DNA of 64,000 bases from a virus, in IMG/VR virus record IMGVR_UViG_3300028883_000033, positions 83,645 to 147,644 of that record; one strand, 5' to 3'. How positions within the stretch are numbered: position 1 is the first letter of the stretch; every line of letters starts with the position of its first letter. Under the pieces are notes generated by a model. It saw only the letters and a program-made list of their open reading frames with translations. It did no database searches and was not told the DNA's origin. The translations under genes and the position numbers were made by a program. Positions 1 to 8,129 of the stretch are shown here, piece by piece.

Positions 1-564
1 ACACTTTTCAAACATGAATAGATCAGCGTCTCCGCCCCATTCATCAAGAGTCCTGTTCTTTCCTGTGGCTGGATCAATTAGTACTGTGTTCTTATGTCTG
101 AGGAGCTGGATCATATCCTTATCTCCGCTAACAATAACGAACTCAGCATCATCATCAGTAACACTCAAAGTCTGGACGGCACCAGCGACTAGATCATCCG
201 CCTCTAATCCATCACCAGCCAGAGTGATGATTGTAGTATGATCACGAATCATATCTTCAAAATCCCCGAGATGGCTGAGGAATAGCTCAAAGCGTTCCTT
301 CTCTTTCGGAGTCATTTTTTGACGTCGTGTGCCTTTATACGGCTTTCCAGAAATACACACATCGGATGCGGTATATTCCTTTCGCCATGAGCTGCGGTCA
401 AAGCACATAATGATCTTATGTGGCTTATAGTGCTTGAAGTATTTGTTGATTGTTACTAACGCGGTGTGAGACGCCAGGCCTGCGACCGTGATATCATCTT
501 CAGTTTTATGAGCGAAGAATGTGCGATATAGAATGTTCGTTACGTCGAGAACAAGGTATTTCAC
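1..564 (-). CDS. 5'-3' exonuclease / RNase H (T4 Rnh-like), 3' end cut by window
   Basis: Partial gene: 188 codons are visible and it runs off the left edge. The product resembles the FEN/T4 RNase H family, which removes RNA primers during lagging-strand synthesis. Visible family features are KYLVLDVTNILYR at the N-terminus, IIMCFDRSSWRKEY, GDGLEADDLVAG and FVIVSGDKDMIQLL, i.e. the acidic metal-binding residues of this nuclease fold. The start is a GTG that overlaps the TGA stop of the upstream gene (GTGA), implying translational coupling. It sits in the replication cluster directly after the clamp and a small gene. Confidence 0.85.
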   Translation of the reverse strand, partial: MKYLVLDVTNILYRTFFAHKTEDDITVAGLASHTALVTINKYFKHYKPHKIIMCFDRSSWRKEYTASDVCISGKPYKGTRRQKMTPKEKERFELFLSHLGDFEDMIRDHTTIITLAGDGLEADDLVAGAVQTLSVTDDDAEFVIVSGDKDMIQLLRHKNTVLIDPATGKNRTLDEWGGDADLFMFEKC

Positions 565-944
565 TGAAACTCCCCATCTCCGTCAGCCTTTTCATCCATC
601 TGATTTGCCATATCATAAAGGAGCATAGCAACCCAACGCTGAACGACTTGATCATCGTCAGCACCAGTTATTCCTTGTGTGCGGAGATATTCAACAAACG
701 CATCATTCCACTCAAGTTCAACTCGAACACCTTGAGCGGTTTCAACCCAACCCTCAATTTCGACCCACGGATCGTCGGATGCTTTCATCATCTCAACGTA
801 CTCGTCGTGTTCCTTCTTTTGTTGTTCGCGGCGAATCTTCGCTTCTTCTCTCTTGCGAGTTTCTTCGCTCTTCATCTCCTGAATGACCTGCGCCTTAATA
901 GCAGCGATCATATCCTGGTCGATTTGTTTGTTGTCTTCGCTCAT
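561..944 (-). CDS. Hypothetical charged protein between clamp and exonuclease
   Basis: 127 residues, not recognised. Residues about 15-50 are a highly charged, probably helical segment rich in E, K and R. The second half is more globular (WVEIEGWVETAQGVRVELEW). It lies 6 bp after the sliding clamp gene and its stop overlaps the GTG start of the exonuclease, so it is probably co-expressed with DNA replication proteins. No function can be assigned. Confidence 0.75.
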   Translation of the reverse strand: MSEDNKQIDQDMIAAIKAQVIQEMKSEETRKREEAKIRREQQKKEHDEYVEMMKASDDPWVEIEGWVETAQGVRVELEWNDAFVEYLRTQGITGADDDQVVQRWVAMLLYDMANQMDEKADGDGEFQ

Positions 945-950
945 AATACA

Positions 951-1673
951 TTATACCTGTGGTAGTACGTACACCGTCAAACCGTTAACAGGAAAGCTCA
1001 GAATGCCTTTTTGACCGATACTGAAAGTACCTTCCGGGTTGCTACGGAACAGTGCAAGTAGTGTCTTTGCGGGATATCTATGGGCAAATTTCGTTGTGGA
1101 GGCCACGTTGCCGTCATCATCCGGAACCAATTGAGCATCATCAGCGAATGTATGTTTAAACACATCATTGTTAACATCAACTAGCTCAAACGACACACCT
1201 TCGTTGCTAATGATGGATACGTTCTCGGCAGCCATCGCAGCTGCACCCTTCTGTAAGAGAGTTACAGCTTCGGAAGTTAGGTTCACTTGGTAACGGAGAA
1301 CGTCATTGATTGAACGAGGCGCGTTGATTTTTGAAGGGTCGGCACAGCGATAATCAATCTTAGTGCCTTTGCCTTTCAAAATTAGTGAAGTAGCAAATTC
1401 GCTATCGCCTTCATTCTTCGTGCTGTATTCGACTGAAAAGTTCTGGGTGGAGTTGGCGATTTCATATCGAGCCATCAACACATCAATTCGGTTGATACCG
1501 ATGGAGTTAAACTCCATAGCTGGCACATCTTCATTCTGGAAGACTACAACTGTACGAGCATCATCCATTGCACGCACGGTGTTTGGTTCAATGATGATGT
1601 TGTCAATGCCAACAAGTTTAGCCGTTCTAACAACATTCAGAACGTAGGCAAGAGATTCGGGTTTTAGTTTCAT
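951..1673 (-). CDS. 45: Sliding clamp, DNA polymerase processivity factor (gp45-like)
   Basis: 240 residues, close to the 228 of T4 gp45. The family forms a trimeric ring that tethers the polymerase and, in T4, also activates late transcription. The start MKLKPESLAYVLNVVRTAKL and the pattern of alternating strands (DARTVVVFQNEDVPAMEF, GILSFPVNGLTVYVLP) fit the gp45 fold. It is the first gene of a replication group with the exonuclease; the polymerase gene ends about 460 bp upstream. Assignment is from overall resemblance plus context, since clamps have no catalytic motif. Confidence 0.8.
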   Translation of the reverse strand: MKLKPESLAYVLNVVRTAKLVGIDNIIIEPNTVRAMDDARTVVVFQNEDVPAMEFNSIGINRIDVLMARYEIANSTQNFSVEYSTKNEGDSEFATSLILKGKGTKIDYRCADPSKINAPRSINDVLRYQVNLTSEAVTLLQKGAAAMAAENVSIISNEGVSFELVDVNNDVFKHTFADDAQLVPDDDGNVASTTKFAHRYPAKTLLALFRSNPEGTFSIGQKGILSFPVNGLTVYVLPQV

Positions 1674-1715
1674 CGGTATTATGTCCTATAGTTATAATTT
1701 TGTGGCGTTATTGTA

Positions 1716-2132
1716 CTAAAAGTCCAGCAGATCGTCAACTACACGTCCCTGCTGCTCTGCAGCTAATTCTGCTTCATTCTTCCATTCCGGTATCCACCAC
1801 CCTGTTCGGTGTTCGATCCATTGAGTAAACAGGTGTCGGTGACAGAAATCGCGAGGCGATTCGTAGCAAAGAAAGAACGTGGGGTCTGGAGTACTATTCA
1901 GCCAAGAGATCAGTTTATCTGAATCGTAATTGAGGTTGGTAAGAAGTTTAAAGTACAACCTTGTATATTCTTGATGATCAATTTTTCCTTCACGTAGGTT
2001 CATTATCATGTCCCACGTGGGAGCAAACTCCGGCATATGCTCGCCTTGAAACCAGTCAGGTGGTTTGCGACTAATTGAAATTGCATTGGGGTGTGACCCC
2101 TTCCGGGCATAATTTGAAGTGTATATTGCCAT
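1716..2132 (-). CDS. DUF488-like protein ending in a clamp-binding-type peptide
   Basis: 138 residues. The segment FFLCYESPRDFCHRHLFTQW resembles the conserved core of DUF488 proteins (LCxE...CHR), whose biochemical role is unknown. Its last residues, VVDDLLDF, match the C-terminal LVDDLLDF of the polymerase encoded immediately upstream. In T4-type phages the extreme C-terminus of the polymerase is what binds the sliding clamp, so I infer that this protein also docks on the clamp. The start codon overlaps the polymerase stop by one base (TGATG). It stops with TAG. Confidence 0.75.
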   Translation of the reverse strand: MAIYTSNYARKGSHPNAISISRKPPDWFQGEHMPEFAPTWDMIMNLREGKIDHQEYTRLYFKLLTNLNYDSDKLISWLNSTPDPTFFLCYESPRDFCHRHLFTQWIEHRTGWWIPEWKNEAELAAEQQGRVVDDLLDF

Positions 2133-4807
2133 CAGAAATCCAATAAATCATCCACCAGTAATTCTTGTCGGGACGGTGCCTTTTTTCCAATTGCCCTGAA
2201 AATGTTGTTCAGGGGATTATCGACGAGGCGCTGTATATGTGCATCACGGTCGATAGTGTACTTCTCTAAGAACCATTCAGGCACTTGTTCAATATCAACA
2301 GGAATGGCGATGCTCTTGAACTTACCATACTTCTGAGTCAGGTAGAAGACCTTGATCTTCATCCCTGTCATAATTCGCATGCTCTCTTTATCGCCATATT
2401 CATCCAGACATTGGTTATAAAAGATTGATGCAGCTACATGCCCGGGTAACCGAGTACCTTCGCCGTGGATCTTATACTCTTGCGTGTAGTGTTCAACTTT
2501 CTTAACGCCCTTTGGAAGTCCAATGGACATTACGTCATCAGTAGTTTTAATTGAGTCTTTATAGTCGACAATATCTTTAGCAATATCATCCCACTGATCG
2601 CCTTTCAGGTACCGTTCAACAAATCCGTTGAGCACTTTCGATACTTCTTTTGGAAGGGTGGTTTTCTTGGTGTCAAGACCCATTACCTTCATCTTGTCAA
2701 CTTTATCGCCTTCGTTGTCGACGATATGTAAGATGTATCGTTTCTTATCCACAAAGATGCCACGATCGGATACGATCTCACGACCACAGGCAATCTTGTC
2801 GTTGAATCCTTCAGTACTAAGGAATGTGTCTTCCATGAACCCCTGAAACGAATCGCTAACAAGCTCACCAACTTTATCAGCAAATTTTACTGCTTCGTCA
2901 ATGTTCTCGGCGCGTGTAACAAAATAGCTGGAATCGGTATCGCCGTATACGACAGACCATTTATCAGAATAACCAAAATGATCACGACCCTCATCGTCTT
3001 TAACATGAACGTCGGGTAGTGTGTATTCCCCATCAAGAATTTCACATGCCTTGGCGCACTGATGCAGAAGAATCATTCGTCCTGTGCCAGTAGTACTCTC
3101 TCCCATTCGCAGATCATAGAATCGGAAATACGCGTTTGTTAGAGCGCCGTAGAATGAGTTTAACTTGATCTTGTATACGTACTGGAGCTTATCATAATAT
3201 GTTGCTTTAACTTTATCACCAGCTTCTTTTGCTTCGGCTTTCAGCCGCTGATATTTTTTGCGGGTAGCATACCAGTCTTCCAGGATCTTAGGAATAATTC
3301 CTTGCTTTTCTTGGCTGAACACTGTTCCATATCCACTAACAGCCCAGCCTTTCTCGATGAACGTGTCACGCCACTCATCTGCAGTTGCTGTTATGGTTTG
3401 TCCTCGTAATCTTGGAGGAACTTGTGTCGCGTCATCAAACGTACACGTTAATGCAGCAGCGGATCCCTTTGCTATTTCTTCGCACGCTTTGATTCGCTCA
3501 TCAAACTGACCCATTAATGTTTCCGGACTGATGTTGATAGCGCGAATAGCGGAAGGGTATAGAGAGTTGATGTCGATTGAACCTACATTCTCATGTAGAC
3601 CAATCTGTGGTAGCAATACGAATGCGCCTTGGATACTCCCAGAGTCTTCAGACTTATGGAAGTCGTTTACTATCAAACCACCTAGTTCATGATGGCAGTA
3701 GTTGACGGCAGCATATTCAGCGAGCTTCAGGGTTCCTGTGACGTACTTCCAGACGCCAGTAGATAGATGCATCATTTGGTTAGCAAGTTCAACATATCCT
3801 AGACGTTCTTCGAGACCCTGTAGGATCTCAGTATCACGGATGTTGTACCGAACGAACCATGCAAAGTTATCGCGGTATAGTTTGGCTAATGACCCTTCAT
3901 ATTCCAACTTAGGTAAGTCGGTTAACATTTCATCGGCAATAGCTTCCAACTTGTATGATGGGCGTTCAGCCATTTCATACTTACGAAACAGTACCATATA
4001 GTCAGCAGCAATACGTCCAAACGTATCGAGGGTGACGTTGATGTTACCCATCACCTCAACTTCGCGGAATTTTGGATCGGGTGCACCAGGGAACGACATC
4101 TTGCGGAAATACTTCTTGCCGAGTCTAAGCAATCGTTTTGCGATGTATGGGTGGTCAAAGAAGTCTGAGTTCCAACCACATATTACATCACTGTCCTCAA
4201 TCTCATCGATCAAGTACATCAGCAGCTCTGTTTCATTTGCACAGAAGATAATCTCAAGCTCCATATCCGGAGGGAGCTTGGCTATGCTGTGCATCTGCTG
4301 AACGAAATCCTCAGGGGCTTCCCCCGCTTCCCAAGTATCGTCTGTTGGGTTCATTGTTGCAAGGTTTGGAGGAATTGCAAGAACAACATACTTGCGTTTC
4401 CACATATGCACCAATGCCACTGAGTTGATCACTGCATATGGATTTTGTATTGAAGCGAATCCGATTTCGGGTGAGTAATCCACCTCGATATCGAGAAATG
4501 TCATGTTTAACTTTGGTGCAGGAACGTTGTAGTAGTGCTCGGATAGCACTTTCATTTCCATTGGGATGTCAGATTCGAAAAGCTCAATGCCATCTGACTC
4601 AAGCCGCTCACGAGCTTGTTGGAATGTTCTTGTATCAGGAAACTCGTGACGTTTTAACTTATCGCCATACATGCTGGTGTATGGTCCGTCGGGATCGCGG
4701 GTGTAGAAGTAATATGGAGCTCGAAATGTTTTCAGCTCTCTACCTTGATCGGTACGCTCCCAAACGAGAACGTCGTCTCTTATTCTTACGGCGTCTATGT
4801 AACTCAT
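2132..4807 (-). CDS. 43: Family B replicative DNA polymerase (gp43-like)
   Basis: 891 residues, the length expected for T4 gp43 (898). The 3'-5' exonuclease motifs are Exo I DIEVDY (about 105-110), Exo II CGWNSDFFDHPYI (about 210-222) and Exo III YNIRDTEI (about 321-328). Polymerase motifs are A DINSLYPS (about 412-419), B KLNSFYGALTN (about 548-558) and C YGDTDSS (about 621-627). All catalytic aspartates are present. The C-terminus ELLVDDLLDF is the predicted clamp-binding tail. It is uninterrupted, with no intron or intein visible. Confidence 0.98.
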   Translation of the reverse strand: MSYIDAVRIRDDVLVWERTDQGRELKTFRAPYYFYTRDPDGPYTSMYGDKLKRHEFPDTRTFQQARERLESDGIELFESDIPMEMKVLSEHYYNVPAPKLNMTFLDIEVDYSPEIGFASIQNPYAVINSVALVHMWKRKYVVLAIPPNLATMNPTDDTWEAGEAPEDFVQQMHSIAKLPPDMELEIIFCANETELLMYLIDEIEDSDVICGWNSDFFDHPYIAKRLLRLGKKYFRKMSFPGAPDPKFREVEVMGNINVTLDTFGRIAADYMVLFRKYEMAERPSYKLEAIADEMLTDLPKLEYEGSLAKLYRDNFAWFVRYNIRDTEILQGLEERLGYVELANQMMHLSTGVWKYVTGTLKLAEYAAVNYCHHELGGLIVNDFHKSEDSGSIQGAFVLLPQIGLHENVGSIDINSLYPSAIRAINISPETLMGQFDERIKACEEIAKGSAAALTCTFDDATQVPPRLRGQTITATADEWRDTFIEKGWAVSGYGTVFSQEKQGIIPKILEDWYATRKKYQRLKAEAKEAGDKVKATYYDKLQYVYKIKLNSFYGALTNAYFRFYDLRMGESTTGTGRMILLHQCAKACEILDGEYTLPDVHVKDDEGRDHFGYSDKWSVVYGDTDSSYFVTRAENIDEAVKFADKVGELVSDSFQGFMEDTFLSTEGFNDKIACGREIVSDRGIFVDKKRYILHIVDNEGDKVDKMKVMGLDTKKTTLPKEVSKVLNGFVERYLKGDQWDDIAKDIVDYKDSIKTTDDVMSIGLPKGVKKVEHYTQEYKIHGEGTRLPGHVAASIFYNQCLDEYGDKESMRIMTGMKIKVFYLTQKYGKFKSIAIPVDIEQVPEWFLEKYTIDRDAHIQRLVDNPLNNIFRAIGKKAPSRQELLVDDLLDF

Positions 4808-4812
4808 GAATA

Positions 4813-4989
4813 TTAATGCATACTATCTTCGTCTGGATCAATCAACAGCAGTTCCAGACGAGCTTTATAATCCTCAACGATCTGCGAGAGGGTTTTTATT
4901 ATTTCTCGTTGCTCGAGGTAGAGCTCGGCCCATAGTTCGGGATCGAGCTCCATATCCTCGGCAATCTCTTCCTTTGTTTGTGCTACCAT
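4813..4989 (-). CDS. Small acidic protein upstream of polymerase
   Basis: 58 residues starting MVAQTKEEIAEDMELDPE and ending DPDEDSMH. It is acidic and predicted largely helical (LYLEQREIIKTLSQIVEDYK). It fits tightly between the GroES gene (its ATG starts one base past the GroES stop, TGATATG) and the polymerase start, which supports it as a real gene. No recognisable function. Confidence 0.65.
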   Translation of the reverse strand: MVAQTKEEIAEDMELDPELWAELYLEQREIIKTLSQIVEDYKARLELLLIDPDEDSMH

Positions 4990-4990
4990 A

Positions 4991-5272
4991 TCAGCCGTGA
5001 ATGGCGAGAATTGCTTCTTCAGTTAGCACTAATAACTTCTCACCATCAACCTCAATCTCTTCAGCATTAGCACTCATGTATGACACATGCTCACCAACTG
5101 CAATGGTTACAGGTGTGAACTTGCCTTTATCGTCATACTTGCCAGGACCGACATGAGTGATTGTTCCTGTGGATACTTTATCGGGAGTGACTAAAGCAAT
5201 GCCACCTTTAGATTCGGTGGCTTCTTTATCAGGACGAATAGCGATTCTATCAGCTAGTAAACGCAAGCCCAT
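4991..5272 (-). CDS. GroES-type co-chaperonin (gp31-like)
   Basis: 93 residues, close to bacterial GroES (97). The start GLRLLADRIAIRPDK, the mobile-loop region ESKGGIALV and the roof/core pattern TGTITHVGPGKY and GEHVSYM are GroES hallmarks. T4 gp31 replaces GroES on host GroEL to fold the major capsid protein, and the same role is likely here, although this copy looks closer to bacterial GroES than to gp31. It lies directly after the DsbA-like gene, with one base between them. Confidence 0.9.
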   Translation of the reverse strand: MGLRLLADRIAIRPDKEATESKGGIALVTPDKVSTGTITHVGPGKYDDKGKFTPVTIAVGEHVSYMSANAEEIEVDGEKLLVLTEEAILAIHG

Positions 5273-5273
5273 C

Positions 5274-5570
5274 TTACGCAGCCTCGGAGTCGTTGGTCTT
5301 GCGACCCTCCACTACACTCTCGTACAGGAATTCGAAATGTTCATTTTCAGCCTGAACGTCAGCATAGTTGTGCTTATACATCGTGGAAGCGAGTTTGCGA
5401 GTAACTTTTGCTTTGATCTCGAACTCTTCCTCAACCATCTTGGTGATGTCTTTGATGTGCTCACGCTCATCGTCCATGCGCTGCATGCATGCAGTGATCT
5501 CAGCGAGCGCCTGCTTAAACTTCTGGCGGTCTTTGTCGTTTGTTGGAATTGGTAGGTGATGATCTGACAT
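5274..5570 (-). CDS. DsbA-like dsDNA-binding protein (late transcription)
   Basis: 98 residues. The pattern EFEIKAKVTRKLASTMYKHN followed by ENEHFEFLYESV matches the layout of T4 DsbA, which ends with a similar LxxLYHKDN...EELYDTV segment. DsbA binds double-stranded DNA and affects late transcription in T4. The sequence is mostly helical and charged. The match is from memory of family sequence, so the assignment is moderate. Confidence 0.6.
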   Translation of the reverse strand: MSDHHLPIPTNDKDRQKFKQALAEITACMQRMDDEREHIKDITKMVEEEFEIKAKVTRKLASTMYKHNYADVQAENEHFEFLYESVVEGRKTNDSEAA

Positions 5571-5597
5571 TTTTATTATTCTCCGTGTTGTTATACG

Positions 5598-6263
5598 TCA
5601 TTTGTAGAATATGTGATCGTCAATTTGAGCAACCATTTCGTAGTCATCGCTCCAGTACGGTGTCACATAATCAGCATGATAGTGAGTAGCACCTTCCGTG
5701 AAGTCGATGAAATTGTCAAGGGTGGCCCCGGCAAGCATAGCCTCCGCAATCTTGTAAATTTCCTCATATGCAGCTTTGTTGGCGATTTTGTCTGATTTGC
5801 CGTCAAGAGTCCAGGAAAAGTGTGCTGTCATTTTTCCTGTTTTTTTGCTACGTGCTTGGAACCAAACAACCTCACATATGCTATCTTTGAAGTGTTTGCT
5901 CTTGACGCGGTTGATGGTCGTTAGTCCAATTCCAACCTTGCCCTGCATGGACTGATTCCGGCCCTCGAAGTATATGTTGTCTGCGAGACATTTGACCTCA
6001 TCTTTTAGACTATCATATTTCCAACGCGATGCCTCAATAGGCACAGGTTCCCCGAATGAGCCAGGCATATATGGGTGGACTTTGGGGTTGTCTGGAATTG
6101 GAACGATAATCATCGTCGGAGGACCAGCTGGTGGTGCTGAAACAGCAACAGCAATGCCGAACACGAAACCAACGAACATGAAAGCCAAAGCTACTAGGCT
6201 AGCCAATGTCCATTTAAGAGGACGTGAAAGAATCTCGTACCTGATTACAGGGGTCTTCACCAT
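5598..6263 (-). CDS. SleB/CwlJ-type cell-wall hydrolase, probable endolysin
   Basis: 221 residues. Residues about 17-42 form one hydrophobic helix rich in A, V, F and G with basic residues before it, resembling a signal-anchor. The catalytic domain (Hydrolase_2 family) begins near residue 85 with CLADNIYFEGRNQSMQGK; Glu100 is the expected catalytic residue. The domain continues with GLTTINRVKS and THYHADYVTPYW. This is the only lysozyme-type enzyme in the window, so it is the likely endolysin. The N-terminal membrane segment allows export without a classical holin gate. Confidence 0.85.
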   Translation of the reverse strand: MVKTPVIRYEILSRPLKWTLASLVALAFMFVGFVFGIAVAVSAPPAGPPTMIIVPIPDNPKVHPYMPGSFGEPVPIEASRWKYDSLKDEVKCLADNIYFEGRNQSMQGKVGIGLTTINRVKSKHFKDSICEVVWFQARSKKTGKMTAHFSWTLDGKSDKIANKAAYEEIYKIAEAMLAGATLDNFIDFTEGATHYHADYVTPYWSDDYEMVAQIDDHIFYK

Positions 6264-6323
6264 AGGGGGTCTCCGTCAATATCGGGCCCTATTATCCCAC
6301 GACCCTAATTAAAGTTCAACTAC

Positions 6324-6944
6324 TTATAGGCCCTTAAACCACGAGTGGTAATCGCCAGGAAATTGCGAAGGATCATAAAGATACGGCAGTTTTGTTGCCA
6401 TGTGGATACGTGCTTGGAACAGGTCGCCGGAAAGGACCGTCGTTGACGCATTAATAAAATGAGGTCCACTTGGATATACGATCAGAGTTCCACGTTGGGG
6501 GTTGAACCCAAAACCGTGCTGTGGAAATTCCAACTTCCCGCCATAACACTCATATTCGCTATCGAATGGTGGGTTGTCGTTATAGTCGCTAAGAAACAAC
6601 ACGCCAGTAATGTCACGATCTTTTGTTCGTACCCACTTCTTGCGAAGATAATCACTATTCTCGCAAATTGGTTCGGCAGCGACACCAGCGGCAAAGTATT
6701 CGAATTGAATCGTTTCAGTTGCTCGGTACTCCGCCCCGTAATATTCCATCAGGTTAGGAATCAAAGGTTGCAGCCGATTGAAAACAGTCATTTCTGACTC
6801 TTCTCGATATCGGTACATTTTTACTGGATTACCATCCCGATCAAAGTCGGGTGAATAAAAATCGAGGTCATCCACGATCTTCTCACACTGTTTGGGTGAG
6901 AGAAAGTTTTGAATGACATAAAAGGGGGATTTAGCTACTGCCAT
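6324..6944 (-). CDS. 2OG-Fe(II) oxygenase-like protein with altered ligand positions
   Basis: 206 residues. The layout ITGVLFLSDYND...YGGKLEF...NPQRGTLIVYPSGPHFI is that of phage 2-oxoglutarate/Fe(II) oxygenases (prolyl-hydroxylase-like double-stranded beta helix). The usual HxD pair appears as ICEN near residue 94. At the distal-histidine position I read FINASTTVLSG, i.e. Asn instead of His. It may therefore have a different metal site or be a non-enzymatic relative. Its start overlaps the stop of the upstream 80-residue gene by one base. Confidence 0.7.
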   Translation of the reverse strand: MAVAKSPFYVIQNFLSPKQCEKIVDDLDFYSPDFDRDGNPVKMYRYREESEMTVFNRLQPLIPNLMEYYGAEYRATETIQFEYFAAGVAAEPICENSDYLRKKWVRTKDRDITGVLFLSDYNDNPPFDSEYECYGGKLEFPQHGFGFNPQRGTLIVYPSGPHFINASTTVLSGDLFQARIHMATKLPYLYDPSQFPGDYHSWFKGL

Positions 6945-7186
6945 TAGTCTGTGAATATCTCTGGCAAACGACCATAACGATCAGAACGATAGTCATGGTC
7001 GTTTGCGTGGTTTTCTAAACTAAACCTAATGATAGACAGACGTCCGAGTTCGCGTGCGAGCTCGTCCGCTATTTCTTCTTGATTCTTTGTCTGTGCTTCT
7101 TTCAGTTGTCGTTTGACTAAGTCTTCACGGCATCTAACAGAGTAGATCAAATCCTCTACTTCTAGTGCGCTGTTTGGTGTGTACAT
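6944..7186 (-). CDS. Hypothetical helical protein
   Basis: 80 residues, not recognised. It is charged and strongly helical (EDLIYSVRCREDLVKRQLKE). It lies one base after the retropepsin-like gene and overlaps the start of the oxygenase-like gene by one base, so all three are probably translated from the same transcript. Confidence 0.7.
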   Translation of the reverse strand: MYTPNSALEVEDLIYSVRCREDLVKRQLKEAQTKNQEEIADELARELGRLSIIRFSLENHANDHDYRSDRYGRLPEIFTD

Positions 7187-7187
7187 T

Positions 7188-8129
7188 TTAGTACGTCAAT
7201 TCCTCAAATCTTTCTACTGCTTTCGTGCGAACGTGTCTGAACAGATCGCTTATGGTTATATTGGCGTTATCCAGAGCTTCATACAATTTTGCTACTTCCT
7301 CTGGATCAGGACCATTCCCCAAATCAATCTGCGGGGAGACGTCCTCAACGAGCGACATGATAATATCATCTGTAATTTCAGACAACTCTTCATCTGTTAG
7401 CCACTCTTCATCTTCTTTGATTCCGTCCTGTTTTGGGTTGACTAAGAAATTTGTTTTCTCGAGAACATTCTGACCTATCAGAACAGGATACTCCATCTCC
7501 GAACGATCATTAAGGTTAAACAATGCCTTGGTGACACGTTTTCCGTTTATTTCAATGTCAAGCTCAATAACCGGACGATACTCGGTTCCACCATCAGCTG
7601 ACGACACAGCTTGCTGATCGACTAAGCGTGCTTGAATAGCATTTGGAGAAGCGTTGCGGTTAAAAAATTGAACCACCTGGCCGACAATCTTCGGAGTTCC
7701 GTCAACATGCAAAGAGCTAATTTCCGCTCCAGTATCCACTTTGCCTTTCAGAGCAATGACACCTGAAGGAAGCGCAATCTTGAGGAGAGCGACATCACCG
7801 ATAGTTTCCACTTGTTCGTACATAACCTTCCCGCGCGCAACGGACGTGGTTCGGACGTCGTATGGCATTAAAGTCAAACCATCGGAAGTACCCCACAACA
7901 TCACAATCCACTGCTGAAGGTCTTGCTTCAATGCATCTTCTTTGTTTGTTGCTGCGGTTGTGTAAATTACATATGGATTCCTACCATCACGAACGGCTTC
8001 AGCAAAATCCCATGAAGATGATCTGATATAAGTGTAATGAATTCCACCGATCATGAAGTCTTTTGGGTACTTAAACTCCCCAGAAGCCCAAGCCGATCGT
8101 AGTTCTTGTAAGTCAGCATATTCATTCAT
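7188..8129 (-). CDS. Retropepsin-like aspartic protease (RimB / ATP-dependent zinc protease family) with extra domains
   Basis: 313 residues. The middle section carries KGKVDTGAEISSLHV (Asp132 in DTGA), YRPVIELDIEI and LNDRSEMEYPVLIGQNVL. This is the order typical of the PF05618 'ATP-dependent zinc protease' family, which is related to retropepsins and often linked to RimK. The N-terminal about 110 residues and the acidic C-terminal about 90 residues are extra to that family. Function in phages is unknown; processing of a phage or ribosomal partner is possible. It overlaps the nuclease stop by 4 bases. Confidence 0.75.
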   Translation of the reverse strand: MNEYADLQELRSAWASGEFKYPKDFMIGGIHYTYIRSSSWDFAEAVRDGRNPYVIYTTAATNKEDALKQDLQQWIVMLWGTSDGLTLMPYDVRTTSVARGKVMYEQVETIGDVALLKIALPSGVIALKGKVDTGAEISSLHVDGTPKIVGQVVQFFNRNASPNAIQARLVDQQAVSSADGGTEYRPVIELDIEINGKRVTKALFNLNDRSEMEYPVLIGQNVLEKTNFLVNPKQDGIKEDEEWLTDEELSEITDDIIMSLVEDVSPQIDLGNGPDPEEVAKLYEALDNANITISDLFRHVRTKAVERFEELTY

